Notes: generated by a model from the sequence alone, not told the origin. DNA of 46,108 bases from Planctomycetota bacterium (GCA_019636275.1 JAHBXY010000066.1:1-46108); one strand, 5' to 3'; positions 24,001 through 31,037 are shown, counted from the first letter of the stretch. Numbers and translations: made by a program.

Positions 24001-24509
24001 CGGGCGCCGACGGCGCCAGCGAGTGGCACCTGTTCGCCTGCGCGCGCGACCCCTACGACCGCGGCATGGCCGGGGCGGCCGTGCGCCGTGACCGGCAGGT
24101 GTTCCACATCGTGTCGCCGTCGAAGGACGCGGCCGACAAGGTCCACGCGCGGCTGCGCCAGTGGATGCTCGACCACGTGAAGAAGGAGGAGGAGCGGCCC
24201 TCGTGGTCGCAGATCCTCGAGCAGTTCAAGGCCGTGGCGCGCGAGTCCTCGCGCGCCCCGAGCGCCGCCAAGGGCGGGGCCGTGGGCCTGGTGCAGCTCG
24301 AGGGCGACGTGCGCGCCTACGGCGACGCCTTCCTCGACGCGGCCTGCCGCACGGCGGCCGGGGCGCCGGTCGCGACCGGCCACCGGAGCGCGGTGGTCCG
24401 CAGCGACAAGGGCTACCACCTGATCGAGGTCGTCGAGGTCGTCACGGCCCCGGCGGACCGCGAGGACCAGGTCGCGGACCTCGTCCTGCGCGGCACCGAC
24501 TGGAAGTAG
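21090..24509 (+). CDS. Giant PpiD/SurA-like foldase with several parvulin-like domains
   Basis: 1139 residues, about twice the length of PpiD. One N-terminal membrane helix (about 10-33) leaves the rest in the periplasm. A SurA_N-like helical region (about 35-200) includes F-G-E-P-V-S-Y-S-E-F. Parvulin-like segments recur: near 750-865 (R-L-R-Q-I-F-L-P, R-R-G-E-L-P-G-V-S-R-G, G-R-Y-S-A-P-L-E-S-P-R-G-W-H-L-V), from about 868 on (F-S-H-L-L-V-R-T) and near 990-1130 (V-F-H-I-V-S-P, G-A-V-G-L-V, G-Y-H-L-I-E-V-V-E-V). Several lack the usual active-site Cys/Asp/His set, so the role may be mainly chaperoning. A strong hairpin lies just after the stop. Confidence 0.82.
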   Translation: MLGFFRRYEKTFLLVIFAPALVSLGITGAVLSAFTERGDHVVGAVFGEPVSYSEFERVAGPYRRVNPYADEDMTWKFFTLYKAAQRAGISVSDAEIGERLVTQKRFDMAQHVVRKRLADQGITEASPTFRQKYNEELLKALTEALPTFDRALYREVIPPGMTVREFEAHERREALVGRYLDTLREMAAVTPDEVWKEYQEQHHRRVAELVSVEAVAHVPDVAVVDSSDPRFVTKEQLEAYFGAHEDEYEEPRRVALEVVGVALDDIVIDQPSVDELKDYFAARGQDVAGVTSSSTWDDLTDEQRDQVTGMLENERQVERADQVMSAVVDRLGTEPDLAAVAKAAGAATGVTVQHLRTELLDLAAVTAHPLVGSPAARAWFGIDHEPAVVSDVFAGPSGWFVLRALETKHARMPAFAEVEERVRGDYAGGSAQERRRFYDERKGARYQGEPRWKVEALVASDDDYAQAGDAAGAASERARKALQTFLDNARNPEKYPRGFALGPALSAMEDVEKAGAIEHVKPERELTRAQLGDDELLAGAADVIGSFEPGALSDKPYPRKDGKGWVVFRVQQRLAPAVLPFEEVEGQVAREVAIERGVDRARAWTERLSADLQGAGADEAKALLDKRGLKVHRTEPFARAATSLEGYPDAGRIVAAAFEAEVRPGGPFARVVDLPTHPKGARVVLMRVAEKVDADEAEFSKEYPKLRQEVLRKVRGDFAAAQTRRTFLEAKGIGGEHLRYVTSLRDGAGGQARLRLRQIFLPPDRGVIDAWLKAKALEKLAEAQAELGKGKSWEAVVDKFSEDDATRARRGELPGVSRGQLLQDFGASFEEGAFDLHEGRYSAPLESPRGWHLVKRIGQRGGLTVFSHLLVRTDPELRQMPQSVRDEAEQRSRARMEEAQRRLAAGASFGEVAEATGDLKDPIGQGQPFDMDFVTPFERAALVQPLEWEAKEGSPEDSDPAWFPAAVELPTGADGASEWHLFACARDPYDRGMAGAAVRRDRQVFHIVSPSKDAADKVHARLRQWMLDHVKKEEERPSWSQILEQFKAVARESSRAPSAAKGGAVGLVQLEGDVRAYGDAFLDAACRTAAGAPVATGHRSAVVRSDKGYHLIEVVEVVTAPADREDQVADLVLRGTDWK

Positions 24510-24517
24510 CACGCCGC

Positions 24518-24545
24518 GAGGGCGCCGAGCGGTCTCGGCGCCCTC
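24518..24545 (+). terminator. Strong intrinsic-type hairpin after the foldase gene
   Basis: GAGGGCGCCGAG-CGGT-CTCGGCGCCCTC: a perfect 12-bp stem with a 4-nt loop, 9 bp after the stop at 24509. The following GTCGGCCTGTCCTTCTTC is only moderately T-rich. Confidence 0.7.
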
Positions 24546-24709
24546 GTCGGCCTGTCCTTCTTCACGACCGCGGCTGAAGCGGCGGCTGAGCAGGGCCGCG
24601 ACCGGCGTCCTGGTCGCGTGCTCACCCCCGTGGCGTCCGCCAGGGCCCTGCGGGGGGCATCGTAGCGTCCCGCCTTGCGCCCGCCGCCGGGGCCGGCCAG
24701 GCTGCTGCC

Positions 24710-24919
24710 ATGAGCGTCAAGAAGTCGCGCGAGCTGCGCTTCACCTACGAGGACGCCGACGGCGCCCTGCGGGCCGTCGTGCTGCAGGTCCAGCACCAGC
24801 GCGACGGCGGCGCCGACAAGGTGAAGGTGCAGGTGCTGAGCGAGCACGCCCCCGTCGAGGTGGAGGTGTTCCAGCGCCCGAAGGTGAAGCGCGGGCGGGC
24901 CCGGACCAGCGACGGCTGA
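24710..24919 (+). CDS. Small hypothetical protein
   Basis: 69 residues: M-S-V-K-K-S-R-E-L-R-F-T-Y-E-D-A-D-G, then V-V-L-Q-V-Q-H-Q-R-D-G and a basic tail. The alternating beta-like pattern and GC-rich third positions look coding, but no family is recognised. TAGCGT at 24663-24668 is a possible -10. The stop is 5 bp before the start of the GTGTGATCGACGG repeat element. Confidence 0.5.
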   Translation: MSVKKSRELRFTYEDADGALRAVVLQVQHQRDGGADKVKVQVLSEHAPVEVEVFQRPKVKRGRARTSDG

Positions 24920-24923
24920 GTTG

Positions 24924-25148
24924 GTGTGCTCGACGGCTGCGGCCGCGGATGCCGGGCGAGGGGGGGCGCGCGCGGGCTCGTGTGATCGACGGCTGCGGCC
25001 GCGGATGCCGGGCGAGGGGGGGGCGCGCGCGGCCGATAGGATCCGGCGATCGATATCGGCCGCGCGCGCACCCCCCTCGCCTCGGCCTCCGCGCCCTCGC
25101 CTCGCTCGCGGTTCCATTCCGCCCGTGGGTTCGAGCGTGTCGATCACG
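24924..25148. repeat. GTGTGATCGACGGCTGCGG repeat element, locus 1
   Basis: Two head segments (GTGTGMTCGACGGCTGCGG, then CCGCGGATGCCGGGCGAGG) start at 24924 and 24980, 56 bp apart. They are followed by an inner inverted repeat around GGATCCGGCGATCGATA and a tail CTCGCCTCGGCCTCCGCG near 25077. The end GTGTCGATCAC (25138-25148) mirrors the head. The same element is tandemly repeated at 39204. No gene is seen between 24920 and 25323. Confidence 0.8.
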
Positions 25149-25199
25149 AGTTTGCCCGTTTGAAGACAGGCCCTGGTCGGGGCAGGTCGCTACTCGTCG

Positions 25200-25245
25200 C
25201 CCGCGCCGCGCCGCCTCGCCTCGGCCTCCGCAGCCTCGCCTCACG
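25200..25245. repeat. Partial copy of the same element tail
   Basis: CGCCGCCTCGCCTCGGCCTC, then CGCAGCCTCGCCTCACG, matches the tail part of the 24924 and 39204 elements. Confidence 0.55.
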
Positions 25246-25308
25246 TGCTGCTCCGATCGAGGCTGGACGAGCCCCGGACCGGCGGCGGCGGTGGGCGCGC
25301 CTGGCTGC

Positions 25309-25314
25309 TAGACT
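25309..25314 (+). promoter_or_regulatory. -10-like TAGACT, 9 nt before the 25324 start
   Basis: TAGACT CGCTGCGAC GTG. No Shine-Dalgarno lies between, which fits a leaderless mRNA. Confidence 0.35.
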
Positions 25315-25323
25315 CGCTGCGAC

Positions 25324-26157
25324 GTGAGCCGCTACCTCCTCGAAGCCCGCGGGGTGAGCCTGGCCCGAGCAGGCAAGCAGATCCTGAGCGACGTGTCGCT
25401 CGGGGTCCACACGGGGGAGCTCGTCCTGCTCCTCGGGCCCTCGGGGTCGGGCAAGAGCTCGCTGCTCAAGGTCATGGCGGACGTCGTGCGCCCCGACCAG
25501 GGGCAGGTCCTCCTGCGCGGCGAGGACGTGACCGGGCTGAGCGCGGCCGCCGTCGCGCGCACGATCGGCATGGTCCCGCAGGACGACATCATCCACACCG
25601 AGCTGGCCCTGCGGCCGGCGCTGGAGTACGCCGCGCGCCTGCGCCTGCCGCCCGCGACGAGCGAGGCCGACCTGCAGGCGGCCGTCGACCGCGTGCTGAA
25701 GGCGACGGAGCTGACGGCCCGCGCCGACGTGTGCATAGGCTCGCTCTCGGGCGGGCAGCGCAAGCGCGCCAGCATGGGCGTCGAGCTGCTGCTCGCGCCG
25801 CCGGTGCTCCTCCTCGACGAGCCGACGAGCGGCCTCGACCCGGACCTCGAGGCGACGACGATGGCCCTCCTGCGCCGCCTGGCCGACGAGGGGCGCGGGC
25901 TCGTGACCACGACGCACTCCATGGCCTCGATCGACCTGGCCCACGGCGTGGTGATCATCTGCGGCGGGCTGCTGGCGTTCGCCGGCACGCCGGCCCAGGC
26001 GATCCAGCACTTCCAGGTGCCCGACCCCGACCTGATCTTCAAGCGCCTCAAGGACGACAAGCCCGAGGGCTGGGCGCGCCGCTACCGCGGCAGCCGCTTC
26101 GCCGAGGCCTGGCGCGCGCGGCCCGCCCCGGCGCCGCGCGCGGGGAGCCCGGCGTGA
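25324..26157 (+). CDS. ABC exporter ATP-binding protein
   Basis: 277 residues from GTG 25324. Walker A G-P-S-G-S-G-K-S, Q-loop V-P-Q-D-D, signature L-S-G-G-Q-R-K-R-A, Walker B V-L-L-L-D-E-P-T-S-G-L-D and switch T-T-T-H-S are all present. The G-G-Q-R-K-R-A-S and T-T-H-S-M patterns resemble the ABCG/White type. The C-terminal P-D-P-D-L-I-F-K-R-L-K-D-D-K is an extension outside the core. It pairs with the permease gene that follows through a GTGA overlap. The exported substrate is unknown. Confidence 0.92.
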   Translation: MSRYLLEARGVSLARAGKQILSDVSLGVHTGELVLLLGPSGSGKSSLLKVMADVVRPDQGQVLLRGEDVTGLSAAAVARTIGMVPQDDIIHTELALRPALEYAARLRLPPATSEADLQAAVDRVLKATELTARADVCIGSLSGGQRKRASMGVELLLAPPVLLLDEPTSGLDPDLEATTMALLRRLADEGRGLVTTTHSMASIDLAHGVVIICGGLLAFAGTPAQAIQHFQVPDPDLIFKRLKDDKPEGWARRYRGSRFAEAWRARPAPAPRAGSPA

Positions 26158-26927
26158 GCGCGCCGGCCGAGGCCGCGCCCCCGGTCGAGGCCGAGGGCCT
26201 CCTGTCGCGCGCGCTGCGCCTGCGGCAGGCGTCGGTGCTCACGCACCGCTACGTCGACCTCAAGCTGGCCGACCTCGGCGGGCTGTTCTTCCTCCTCGTG
26301 CAGGCCCCGCTGATCGGCTGGCTGATCGGCCTCGCCTACGACGGCAAGGCCGAGTCGCGGACGGTCGACTTCATCCTGGCGATCGTGGCCGTGTGGTTCG
26401 GCTGCTTCAACGCCTGCCGCGAGGTGGTCAAGGAGCGGCTGATCTTCCTCCGCGAGCGGCGCGCCGGCGTCTCGGTGCGCGCCTACCTGGCGTCGAAGGT
26501 CATCGTCCTGGCCGTGTTCGCGGCGCTGCAGTGCCTGGTCCTGCTCCTGCTCGTGGCGCGGACCGTGCGCATGCAGGGGCCGCTGCCGCTGATCTACGTG
26601 GGCCTGTTCTCCACCTGCCTGGCGGCGACGGCGCTCGGGCTCCTGCTCTCGTCGGTCGTCAGGAGCCAGAACAGCCTGATCGCCCTCGTGCCGATCGCGC
26701 TCATCCCCCAGCTCATCTTCTCGAAGGTCACCCTGGGCACGACGAGCCCGCTCGTCGACCGGATCGAGAGCGGCATGATCGCGGCGTGGGGGCTCGAGGT
26801 GCTGGACGAGCTGCGCAAGACGTCGCACGACTGGACGACGATCCTCCGCGCGGAGGGCGTCCTGCTGGGGCTGACCGTCGGGCTGCTCGCGCTGGCGGCG
26901 GTGTGCCTCAGGCTGCAAGATGAGTGA
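26154..26927 (+). CDS. ABC-2-type transporter permease
   Basis: 257 residues from GTG 26154, which overlaps the stop of the ATPase gene. About six membrane helices of ABC2_membrane layout (L-F-F-L-L-V-Q-A-P-L-I-G-W-L-I-G; I-L-A-I-V-A-V-W-F-G; V-I-V-L-A-V-F-A-A-L-Q; Y-V-G-L-F-S-T-C-L-A-A-T; L-I-A-L-V-P-I-A-L-I-P-Q; L-L-G-L-T-V-G-L-L-A-L-A). The segment E-V-V-K-E-R-L-I-F-L-R-E-R-R is typical of ABCG permeases, where the ATPase contacts the membrane domain. With the ATPase it should form a half-transporter-like exporter. Confidence 0.9.
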   Translation: MSAPAEAAPPVEAEGLLSRALRLRQASVLTHRYVDLKLADLGGLFFLLVQAPLIGWLIGLAYDGKAESRTVDFILAIVAVWFGCFNACREVVKERLIFLRERRAGVSVRAYLASKVIVLAVFAALQCLVLLLLVARTVRMQGPLPLIYVGLFSTCLAATALGLLLSSVVRSQNSLIALVPIALIPQLIFSKVTLGTTSPLVDRIESGMIAAWGLEVLDELRKTSHDWTTILRAEGVLLGLTVGLLALAAVCLRLQDE

Positions 26928-26952
26928 CTGACCCGGACCCGGAGGGGACGCG

Positions 26953-27483
26953 ATGAAGAAGGCGGCGGTGGCGCTCGCGGTCGTGCTCGCGCTGGGGCTC
27001 GCGGCCCTCATCGGCTTCCAGAGCTTCGGCTTCCAGCTCTTCGGCGTCTCGTGGGTCTGGGACAAGGAGAAGGCCCAGCTCGCCCGGCTGGCCCAGGCGT
27101 TCCTCCAGGACCTGCAGTTCAAGGACTTCGACAAGGCCGGCAAGTACCACGAGCTGCTCGACCAGGGGAAGGCCGACATCCCCAAGCTGATCGAGCGGCT
27201 GTTCCAGGTGAAGCCGGAGCTGCTGAACATCCGCGACTTCGAGATCACGGACATCAAGCTCGACAGCGACGGCAAGCGCGCGCGCACGTTCTTCCGCTCG
27301 AACCTGGAGTTCCTCAACACGGCCGAGGGCGACAAGCCCAACAAGGAGAAGCAGGTCGAGGGGATCCTCTACTGGCACAAGCGACCGGCGGCCCCGGGCG
27401 AGGCCGAGGCGCCCGCGGACGGGAGCGACCCGGCCGCGCTCGCCGAGCAGTGGTTCATGAAGCTGGAGAGCTCACTCCACTGA
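26953..27483 (+). CDS. Membrane-anchored or secreted hypothetical protein
   Basis: 176 residues. One N-terminal hydrophobic helix (about 4-25), then a soluble domain: L-A-R-L-A-Q-A-F-L-Q-D-L-Q-F-K-D-F-D-K-A-G-K-Y-H-E, a long helical part and a beta-like end (F-E-I-T-D-I-K-L-D-S-D-G-K, G-I-L-Y-W-H-K). This order fits an NTF2-like fold, by pattern only. GGAGGGG stands before the ATG. It starts 25 bp after the permease stop and may belong to that operon. Its 3' end overlaps the convergent minus-strand gene by 12 bp. Confidence 0.7.
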   Translation: MKKAAVALAVVLALGLAALIGFQSFGFQLFGVSWVWDKEKAQLARLAQAFLQDLQFKDFDKAGKYHELLDQGKADIPKLIERLFQVKPELLNIRDFEITDIKLDSDGKRARTFFRSNLEFLNTAEGDKPNKEKQVEGILYWHKRPAAPGEAEAPADGSDPAALAEQWFMKLESSLH

Positions 27484-27966
27484 GGGCTGCTGCTCGAGCG
27501 ACTTGAACAGCGCGTCGACGGCGAGCACCCGCTCGGTGACCGGGAGCTCGAGGTAGACGAAGTAGACCAGCGGGGCGATCGGCTCGAGCTTCGGGTCGAG
27601 GCCCTCGAGCGAGGCCTTGACGGTGTCGGCCTCGAGCTTCTCCACCCACGAGAAGTCCTCGACGATCCCGCCCTGGTGCTTGACCTTCCAGGCGTCGAGG
27701 AAGTGGACGACCATCTCGGCGCGGCGCGCCAGCCAGCCCTGGAGGAAGGTGCGCGCCTCGTCGGGGTCGTCGGAGCGCTGGAGCGCCTGGACGAGCAGGC
27801 GGGCCTCCTTGCTCAGGCGGGTGGCGCGCTTGAGCGAGCCCGCGCTCACCGCGACCTTGGCGCCGTGGCGGCGCAGGAGCTCGCGCCGGTCGGGGGCCGG
27901 CAGCGCCTCGAGGAGCTCGATGGCGAACGGCTCGGGCAGGCGCTGGAGGAAGTCCTTGAGCTTCAT
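27472..27966 (-). CDS. Hypothetical helical protein
   Basis: 164 residues from ATG 27966: M-K-L-K-D-F-L-Q-R-L-P-E-P-F, then mostly helical with L-L-R-R-H-G-A-K-V-A and a C-terminal helical part. No signal peptide and no recognised family. The frame continues open upstream to 28641, but that part does not look coding and the M-K-L-K-D-F start is natural. Convergent with the preceding gene (12-bp overlap of ends). A TATCAT box at 28044-28039 on the minus strand may be its -10. Confidence 0.6.
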   Translation of the reverse strand: MKLKDFLQRLPEPFAIELLEALPAPDRRELLRRHGAKVAVSAGSLKRATRLSKEARLLVQALQRSDDPDEARTFLQGWLARRAEMVVHFLDAWKVKHQGGIVEDFSWVEKLEADTVKASLEGLDPKLEPIAPLVYFVYLELPVTERVLAVDALFKSLEQQPSVE

Positions 27967-28126
27967 TCGGGGCGTCGTCCTTGGGCGCCGCCGCCCGCGG
28001 GCGCGGCGCGCTGCGCGGCCCGGTCGGCCGCGAAGGGGCGGATGATAGCGCCCACCGGGGGGCAGCGCCACGCCGGGAGCGCCCGGCGTGCTACGATCGG
28101 CGAACTCACGAGAGAGCGGACCCCCC

Positions 28127-28702
28127 ATGAGCAAGCGGAAGCAGCGGTCCACGGCGATCCGCAAGCGGATCGAGAAGAAGCAGCGCGAGGAGCAGCGGGC
28201 CAAGCGCAAGGCGCAGAAGGCGTCGGGCGCGGGGGGCGGCGACACCCTCGTGTTCTTCAAGCTCCCGCGCGCGCGCGTCGCCGCCTGCCACGCGGCGCTC
28301 GTGGACCTCGAGGCCCGGCTGGCCCAGGGCAGCCTGCGCGGCTGGTCGCCCTCGGACCTGCAGGGCGAGCACGGCCTGGCCTGGTTCGGGCGCGTCCTGG
28401 GCGAGGCCCTCGAGGGCAGCGAGGCCGACCCGCTGACGGTCGAGTTCCTCGAGCAGGCCAAGCACCCGCTGCTCGAGCGCATGGGCGCCCTGGAGCTGGC
28501 GGCGTCGGGCCTGCGCGTGCCCTGGGACGAGGCCGGCTTCGACGACCTCCTGCGCGCGCTGAGCCAGGCCGAGGAGGTCAGCGAGGAAGAGGAGGAGGAA
28601 GAGGAGGAGGAGCCCGCCGAGGCGTCGGGCGACGAGACCACCTCCGGCGACGAGACGACCTCCGGCGACGAGACGGCCGAGGGCGACCAGACGTCCCCCT
28701 AA
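28127..28702 (+). CDS. Hypothetical protein with basic start and acidic repeat tail
   Basis: 191 residues from ATG 28127. Three parts: a very basic N-terminus (about 1-32, K-R-K-Q-R-S, K-K-Q-R-E-E-Q-R-A-K-R-K), a globular centre (about 38-150, D-T-L-V-F-F-K-L-P-R-A-R-V-A, L-Q-G-E-H-G-L-A-W-F), and an acidic tail with a long Glu run and three copies of G-D-E-T-(T/A) from an 18-bp tandem repeat (about 28629-28680). No family is recognised. TACGAT at 28092-28097 is a likely -10 with a 29-nt leader. An earlier in-frame start at 28088 overlaps that box and is rejected. Confidence 0.65.
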   Translation: MSKRKQRSTAIRKRIEKKQREEQRAKRKAQKASGAGGGDTLVFFKLPRARVAACHAALVDLEARLAQGSLRGWSPSDLQGEHGLAWFGRVLGEALEGSEADPLTVEFLEQAKHPLLERMGALELAASGLRVPWDEAGFDDLLRALSQAEEVSEEEEEEEEEEPAEASGDETTSGDETTSGDETAEGDQTSP

Positions 28703-28786
28703 CGTCCGTCTTCACAGGCTCTTGGCGGGCCGTGGCCCGGGGATGTCGGGGGGCGGTGCTACATCGCACGTCGGCCCCCGACGATG

Positions 28787-28806
28787 GGAGCCTCCCGGGA
28801 GGCTTC
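28787..28806 (+). promoter_or_regulatory. Palindrome containing the ribosome binding site
   Basis: GGAGCCTCCCGGGAGGCTTC is a near-perfect palindrome whose right half holds the Shine-Dalgarno GGGAGG, 4 nt before the ATG at 28807. It could be a protein-binding site or an RNA fold that hides the ribosome binding site. Confidence 0.35.
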
Positions 28807-29238
28807 ATGACCCGCGCCACGCCGCTCTCCGCACGCACGTCGCCCGACCAGGCGTCGCCTGATCGGGGACCGGTCGACCGTCTGGCCGCCCTCCTCGCCG
28901 CCGGGCCGGCGACCCCGCGGGCCGAGCTCGAGCGGCGGGTCCTGGGCGAGGTGGCCGGGTTCCTCGACGAGCTCAAGGCCGCCGAGGCGCGCCACGTGCA
29001 GTTCGGCCTGGCCGACCCGACCTTCCCCTTCGCCGCGGCGATCGAGCGCCTGGGCGGGCTCCGGCGGCTGTTCGCGGCGATGGTCCGCGCGGCGCTCGAC
29101 GTCCTCGGCGGGCGGCTGGCCCCGGCGGCCCGGGCGGAGCTCGAGCGGGCCGCGTTCCTCGCCGAGGCCGCGCCGCTCACCACGCCCGAGGACCTCGAGG
29201 CGATCCGCCGCGCCCGCGCCGCCCGCGCGGCGGCCTGA
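28807..29238 (+). CDS. Hypothetical helical protein
   Basis: 143 residues. Disordered start (about 1-25), then helices: L-E-R-R-V-L-G-E-V-A-G-F-L-D-E-L-K-A-A-E-A-R-H-V-Q-F-G-L-A-D, I-E-R-L-G-G-L-R-R-L-F-A-A-M-V and an Ala/Arg-rich end. No motif or family is recognised; no signal peptide. A clear GGGAGG ribosome binding site lies inside a palindrome. Composition matches the genomic backbone. Confidence 0.6.
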   Translation: MTRATPLSARTSPDQASPDRGPVDRLAALLAAGPATPRAELERRVLGEVAGFLDELKAAEARHVQFGLADPTFPFAAAIERLGGLRRLFAAMVRAALDVLGGRLAPAARAELERAAFLAEAAPLTTPEDLEAIRRARAARAAA

Positions 29239-29273
29239 GCCAGGACCCCCTCCGACCCGCCCGGCGCCCCGGG

Positions 29274-29279
29274 TAACAT
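29274..29279 (+). promoter_or_regulatory. -10-like TAACAT, 7 nt before GTG 29287
   Basis: TAACAT overlaps the ATG at 29278, so that ATG may be part of the promoter. GTG 29287 would then be a leaderless start. Confidence 0.35.
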
Positions 29280-29523
29280 GCTCGGCGTGCCGATCGTCCG
29301 CCAGGTCCAGCACGAGCAGGGCGCGCGCCAGGCCCTCGGCGGGCTGCCCGAGCCCTTCTGCGACGTCCTGCGCGAGCAGCTCGAGGCCTTCCGCGCGCGC
29401 GACCTGCCCGTGGGCGACCACGTGGAACTCCTGGTGATCGACGGCCGGGCGGTGCGCGTGAACTTCTTCGTCGACACCGACGGCACGCTGTGGATCGAGC
29501 GCCTGGGGGTCTCGGGGCCGTGA
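29278..29523 (+). CDS. Small hypothetical protein
   Basis: 81 residues from ATG 29278, or 78 from GTG 29287, which I favour because a TAACAT hexamer covers the ATG. The sequence has a helical start (E-Q-G-A-R-Q-A-L-G-G-L-P-E-P-F-C-D-V-L-R-E-Q) and beta-like end (E-L-L-V-I-D-G-R-A-V-R-V-N-F-F-V-D-T-D-G-T-L-W-I). No family is recognised. Its stop overlaps the start of the cyclodeaminase-family gene as GTGA, so the two are co-translated. Confidence 0.6.
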   Translation: MLGVPIVRQVQHEQGARQALGGLPEPFCDVLREQLEAFRARDLPVGDHVELLVIDGRAVRVNFFVDTDGTLWIERLGVSGP

Positions 29524-30488
29524 GCGAGCTCCTCTACCTGTCGCGCCGCGACGTCGAGGCGGTCGGCCTCCCCATGCGCGAGGTGATCGACGCGCTCGAG
29601 GCCATGTTCGCCGAGAAGGGCGCGGGCCGCGTCGAGATGCCGCCGAAGCCCGGGATCCACCCCGCGCCCGACGCGTTCATCCACGCCATGCCCGCCTGGA
29701 TCCCCGCCGTGCAGGCGGCCGGGCTGAAGTGGATCGCCGGCTACCCCGAGAACATGGCCCGCGGGCTGCCCTACATCCACGGGCTGCTCGTCCTGAACGA
29801 CCCGACCACCGGCGTGCCGCTGACGGTCATGGACGCGACGTGGATCACGGCCATGCGCACCGGCGCGGCCACGGCCGTCGCCGCGCGGCGGCTGGCGCGC
29901 CCCGACAGCGCGACCGTGGGGATCGTCGCCTGCGGCGTGCAGGGGCGGAGCAACCTCGAGGCGCTGCGCTGCGTGTTCCCCGGCCTGACGCGCGCCAGGG
30001 CCTACGACGTCCGGCCCGACGTCGCCCGGCGCTTCGCCGACGACATGAGCCGCGCCCTCGACCTCGACGTCGTGGCCGTCGACCGCGTCGAGGACGCCGT
30101 GCGCGGGCTCGACATGGTCGTCACCAGCGGGCCGATCCTGAAGCGCCCGACGCCGGTGATCGACGTCGACTGGCTGGCGCCGGGCGCCTTCGTCAGCCCG
30201 GTCGACTTCGACTCCTACGTGACCCCGGCCGCGTTCCGCGCCGGGCGCGTGTTCACCGACGACCTGGCCCAGCTCCGCTACTACCGCGCCGAGGGCTACT
30301 TCCAGGAGACGCCCGAACCCGAGGCCGACCTGGGCCAGCTCGTCACCGGCGCGGCCCCCGGGCGGCGGACGCCCGAGGAGCTGACGTTCGCCATCAACCT
30401 CGGCCTGGCCCTCGAGGACATGGCCACCGCCGTGCGCGTCCACGCCGAGGCCGTCCGGCGCGGGATCGGCACGCGGCTGCCGCTGTAA
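29520..30488 (+). CDS. Ornithine cyclodeaminase / mu-crystallin family protein
   Basis: 322 residues from GTG 29520. NAD(P)-binding Rossmann enzyme of the ornithine cyclodeaminase family. Visible marks are G-L-K-W-I-A-G-Y-P-E-N, D-A-T-W-I-T-A-M-R-T-G-A-A-T-A-V-A-A (family core), the nucleotide loop G-I-V-A-C-G-V-Q-G-R-S-N-L-E-A-L, V-T-S-G-P-I and L-A-P-G-A-F-V. Family members include ornithine or lysine cyclodeaminase and imine or ketimine reductases, so the reaction is open. The usual G-x-G-x-x-G is read here as A-C-G-V-Q-G. GTGA overlap couples it to the upstream small gene. Confidence 0.88.
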   Translation: MSELLYLSRRDVEAVGLPMREVIDALEAMFAEKGAGRVEMPPKPGIHPAPDAFIHAMPAWIPAVQAAGLKWIAGYPENMARGLPYIHGLLVLNDPTTGVPLTVMDATWITAMRTGAATAVAARRLARPDSATVGIVACGVQGRSNLEALRCVFPGLTRARAYDVRPDVARRFADDMSRALDLDVVAVDRVEDAVRGLDMVVTSGPILKRPTPVIDVDWLAPGAFVSPVDFDSYVTPAAFRAGRVFTDDLAQLRYYRAEGYFQETPEPEADLGQLVTGAAPGRRTPEELTFAINLGLALEDMATAVRVHAEAVRRGIGTRLPL

Positions 30489-30581
30489 GTGCAATCGCGA
30501 CGGAGCCTCTGACCTCCCCTGCTCGCGCCGGGGGCTCAAGACGGACCCCCTCGCCGGCCGAACAGGTGCTGGGAGGGTCCC

Positions 30582-30755
30582 ATGAACGCCTACCACCCGC
30601 GCCTCGCCCCGCCCGACCCCGACGCGGTCGAGGCCCAGACCTGGCGCGTGCTCCTGTCGCTGCCCGGGCGCGTCGGCATGGTCGATCCGGACAGCTCGAC
30701 CGAGCAGCTCCGCCTGGCCCGCTCGGCCTTCGCCGGGGCTGGCGACCCCGCCTGA
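30582..30755 (+). CDS. 57-residue hypothetical protein
   Basis: Reads M-N-A-Y-H-P-R-L-A-P-P-D-P-D-A-V, then W-R-V-L-L-S-L-P-G-R-V-G-M-V-D-P and ends A-G-D-P-A. A strong Shine-Dalgarno GGGAGGG lies just before the ATG, and codon use matches the backbone, so it is probably real although very short. No family is recognised. Confidence 0.5.
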   Translation: MNAYHPRLAPPDPDAVEAQTWRVLLSLPGRVGMVDPDSSTEQLRLARSAFAGAGDPA

Positions 30756-30821
30756 ATCGCCGGCGCCCACCCGGCGTCGGGATGGGCGCGACCTCTTCGC
30801 TCACCCCTCTGGAGGACTCCC

Positions 30822-31028
30822 TTGCAGCACGACGGCCCCGAGCGCTCTCCCACCCCCGGCGGCTGGATCGTCACCTCGTCGACCGTGCAGGGCGAGGAGG
30901 GTGTCCGCTGGGTGTCGATCTCCTTCTTCCCCGAGCCCGAGCCCGACCTCGACGAGGCGCTCGCCTCCGGCCCCTGGCCGCGCGACCCGTCGATCTCGAG
31001 CAAGACGCGCCGCCTGCGCCGCCCGTAA
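30822..31028 (+). CDS. 68-residue hypothetical protein with TTG start
   Basis: GGAGGA lies 7 nt before TTG 30822, supporting this start. The protein has a beta-like centre (G-G-W-I-V-T-S-S-T-V-Q-G-E-E-G-V-R-W-V-S) followed by an acidic P-E-P-E-P-D-L-D-E segment and a basic end. No family is recognised. Its TAA stop is part of a TAAGAT hexamer that may be the -10 of the next gene. Confidence 0.45.
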   Translation: MQHDGPERSPTPGGWIVTSSTVQGEEGVRWVSISFFPEPEPDLDEALASGPWPRDPSISSKTRRLRRP

Positions 31029-31031
31029 GAT
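31026..31031 (+). promoter_or_regulatory. -10-like TAAGAT, 6 nt before GTG 31038
   Basis: TAAGAT CCCGGG GTG. No Shine-Dalgarno precedes this GTG. Confidence 0.35.
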
Positions 31032-31037
31032 CCCGGG

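Noticed and set aside
20991..24512. A long minus-strand open frame opposite the foldase gene
   Set aside because: Antisense to a recognisable foldase and composed mainly of H/R/L/A/V repeats; a GC-bias artefact.
25129..25148. tRNA-like GGTTCGAGC segment
   Set aside because: The surrounding bases do not form a cloverleaf, and the segment belongs to the repeat element.
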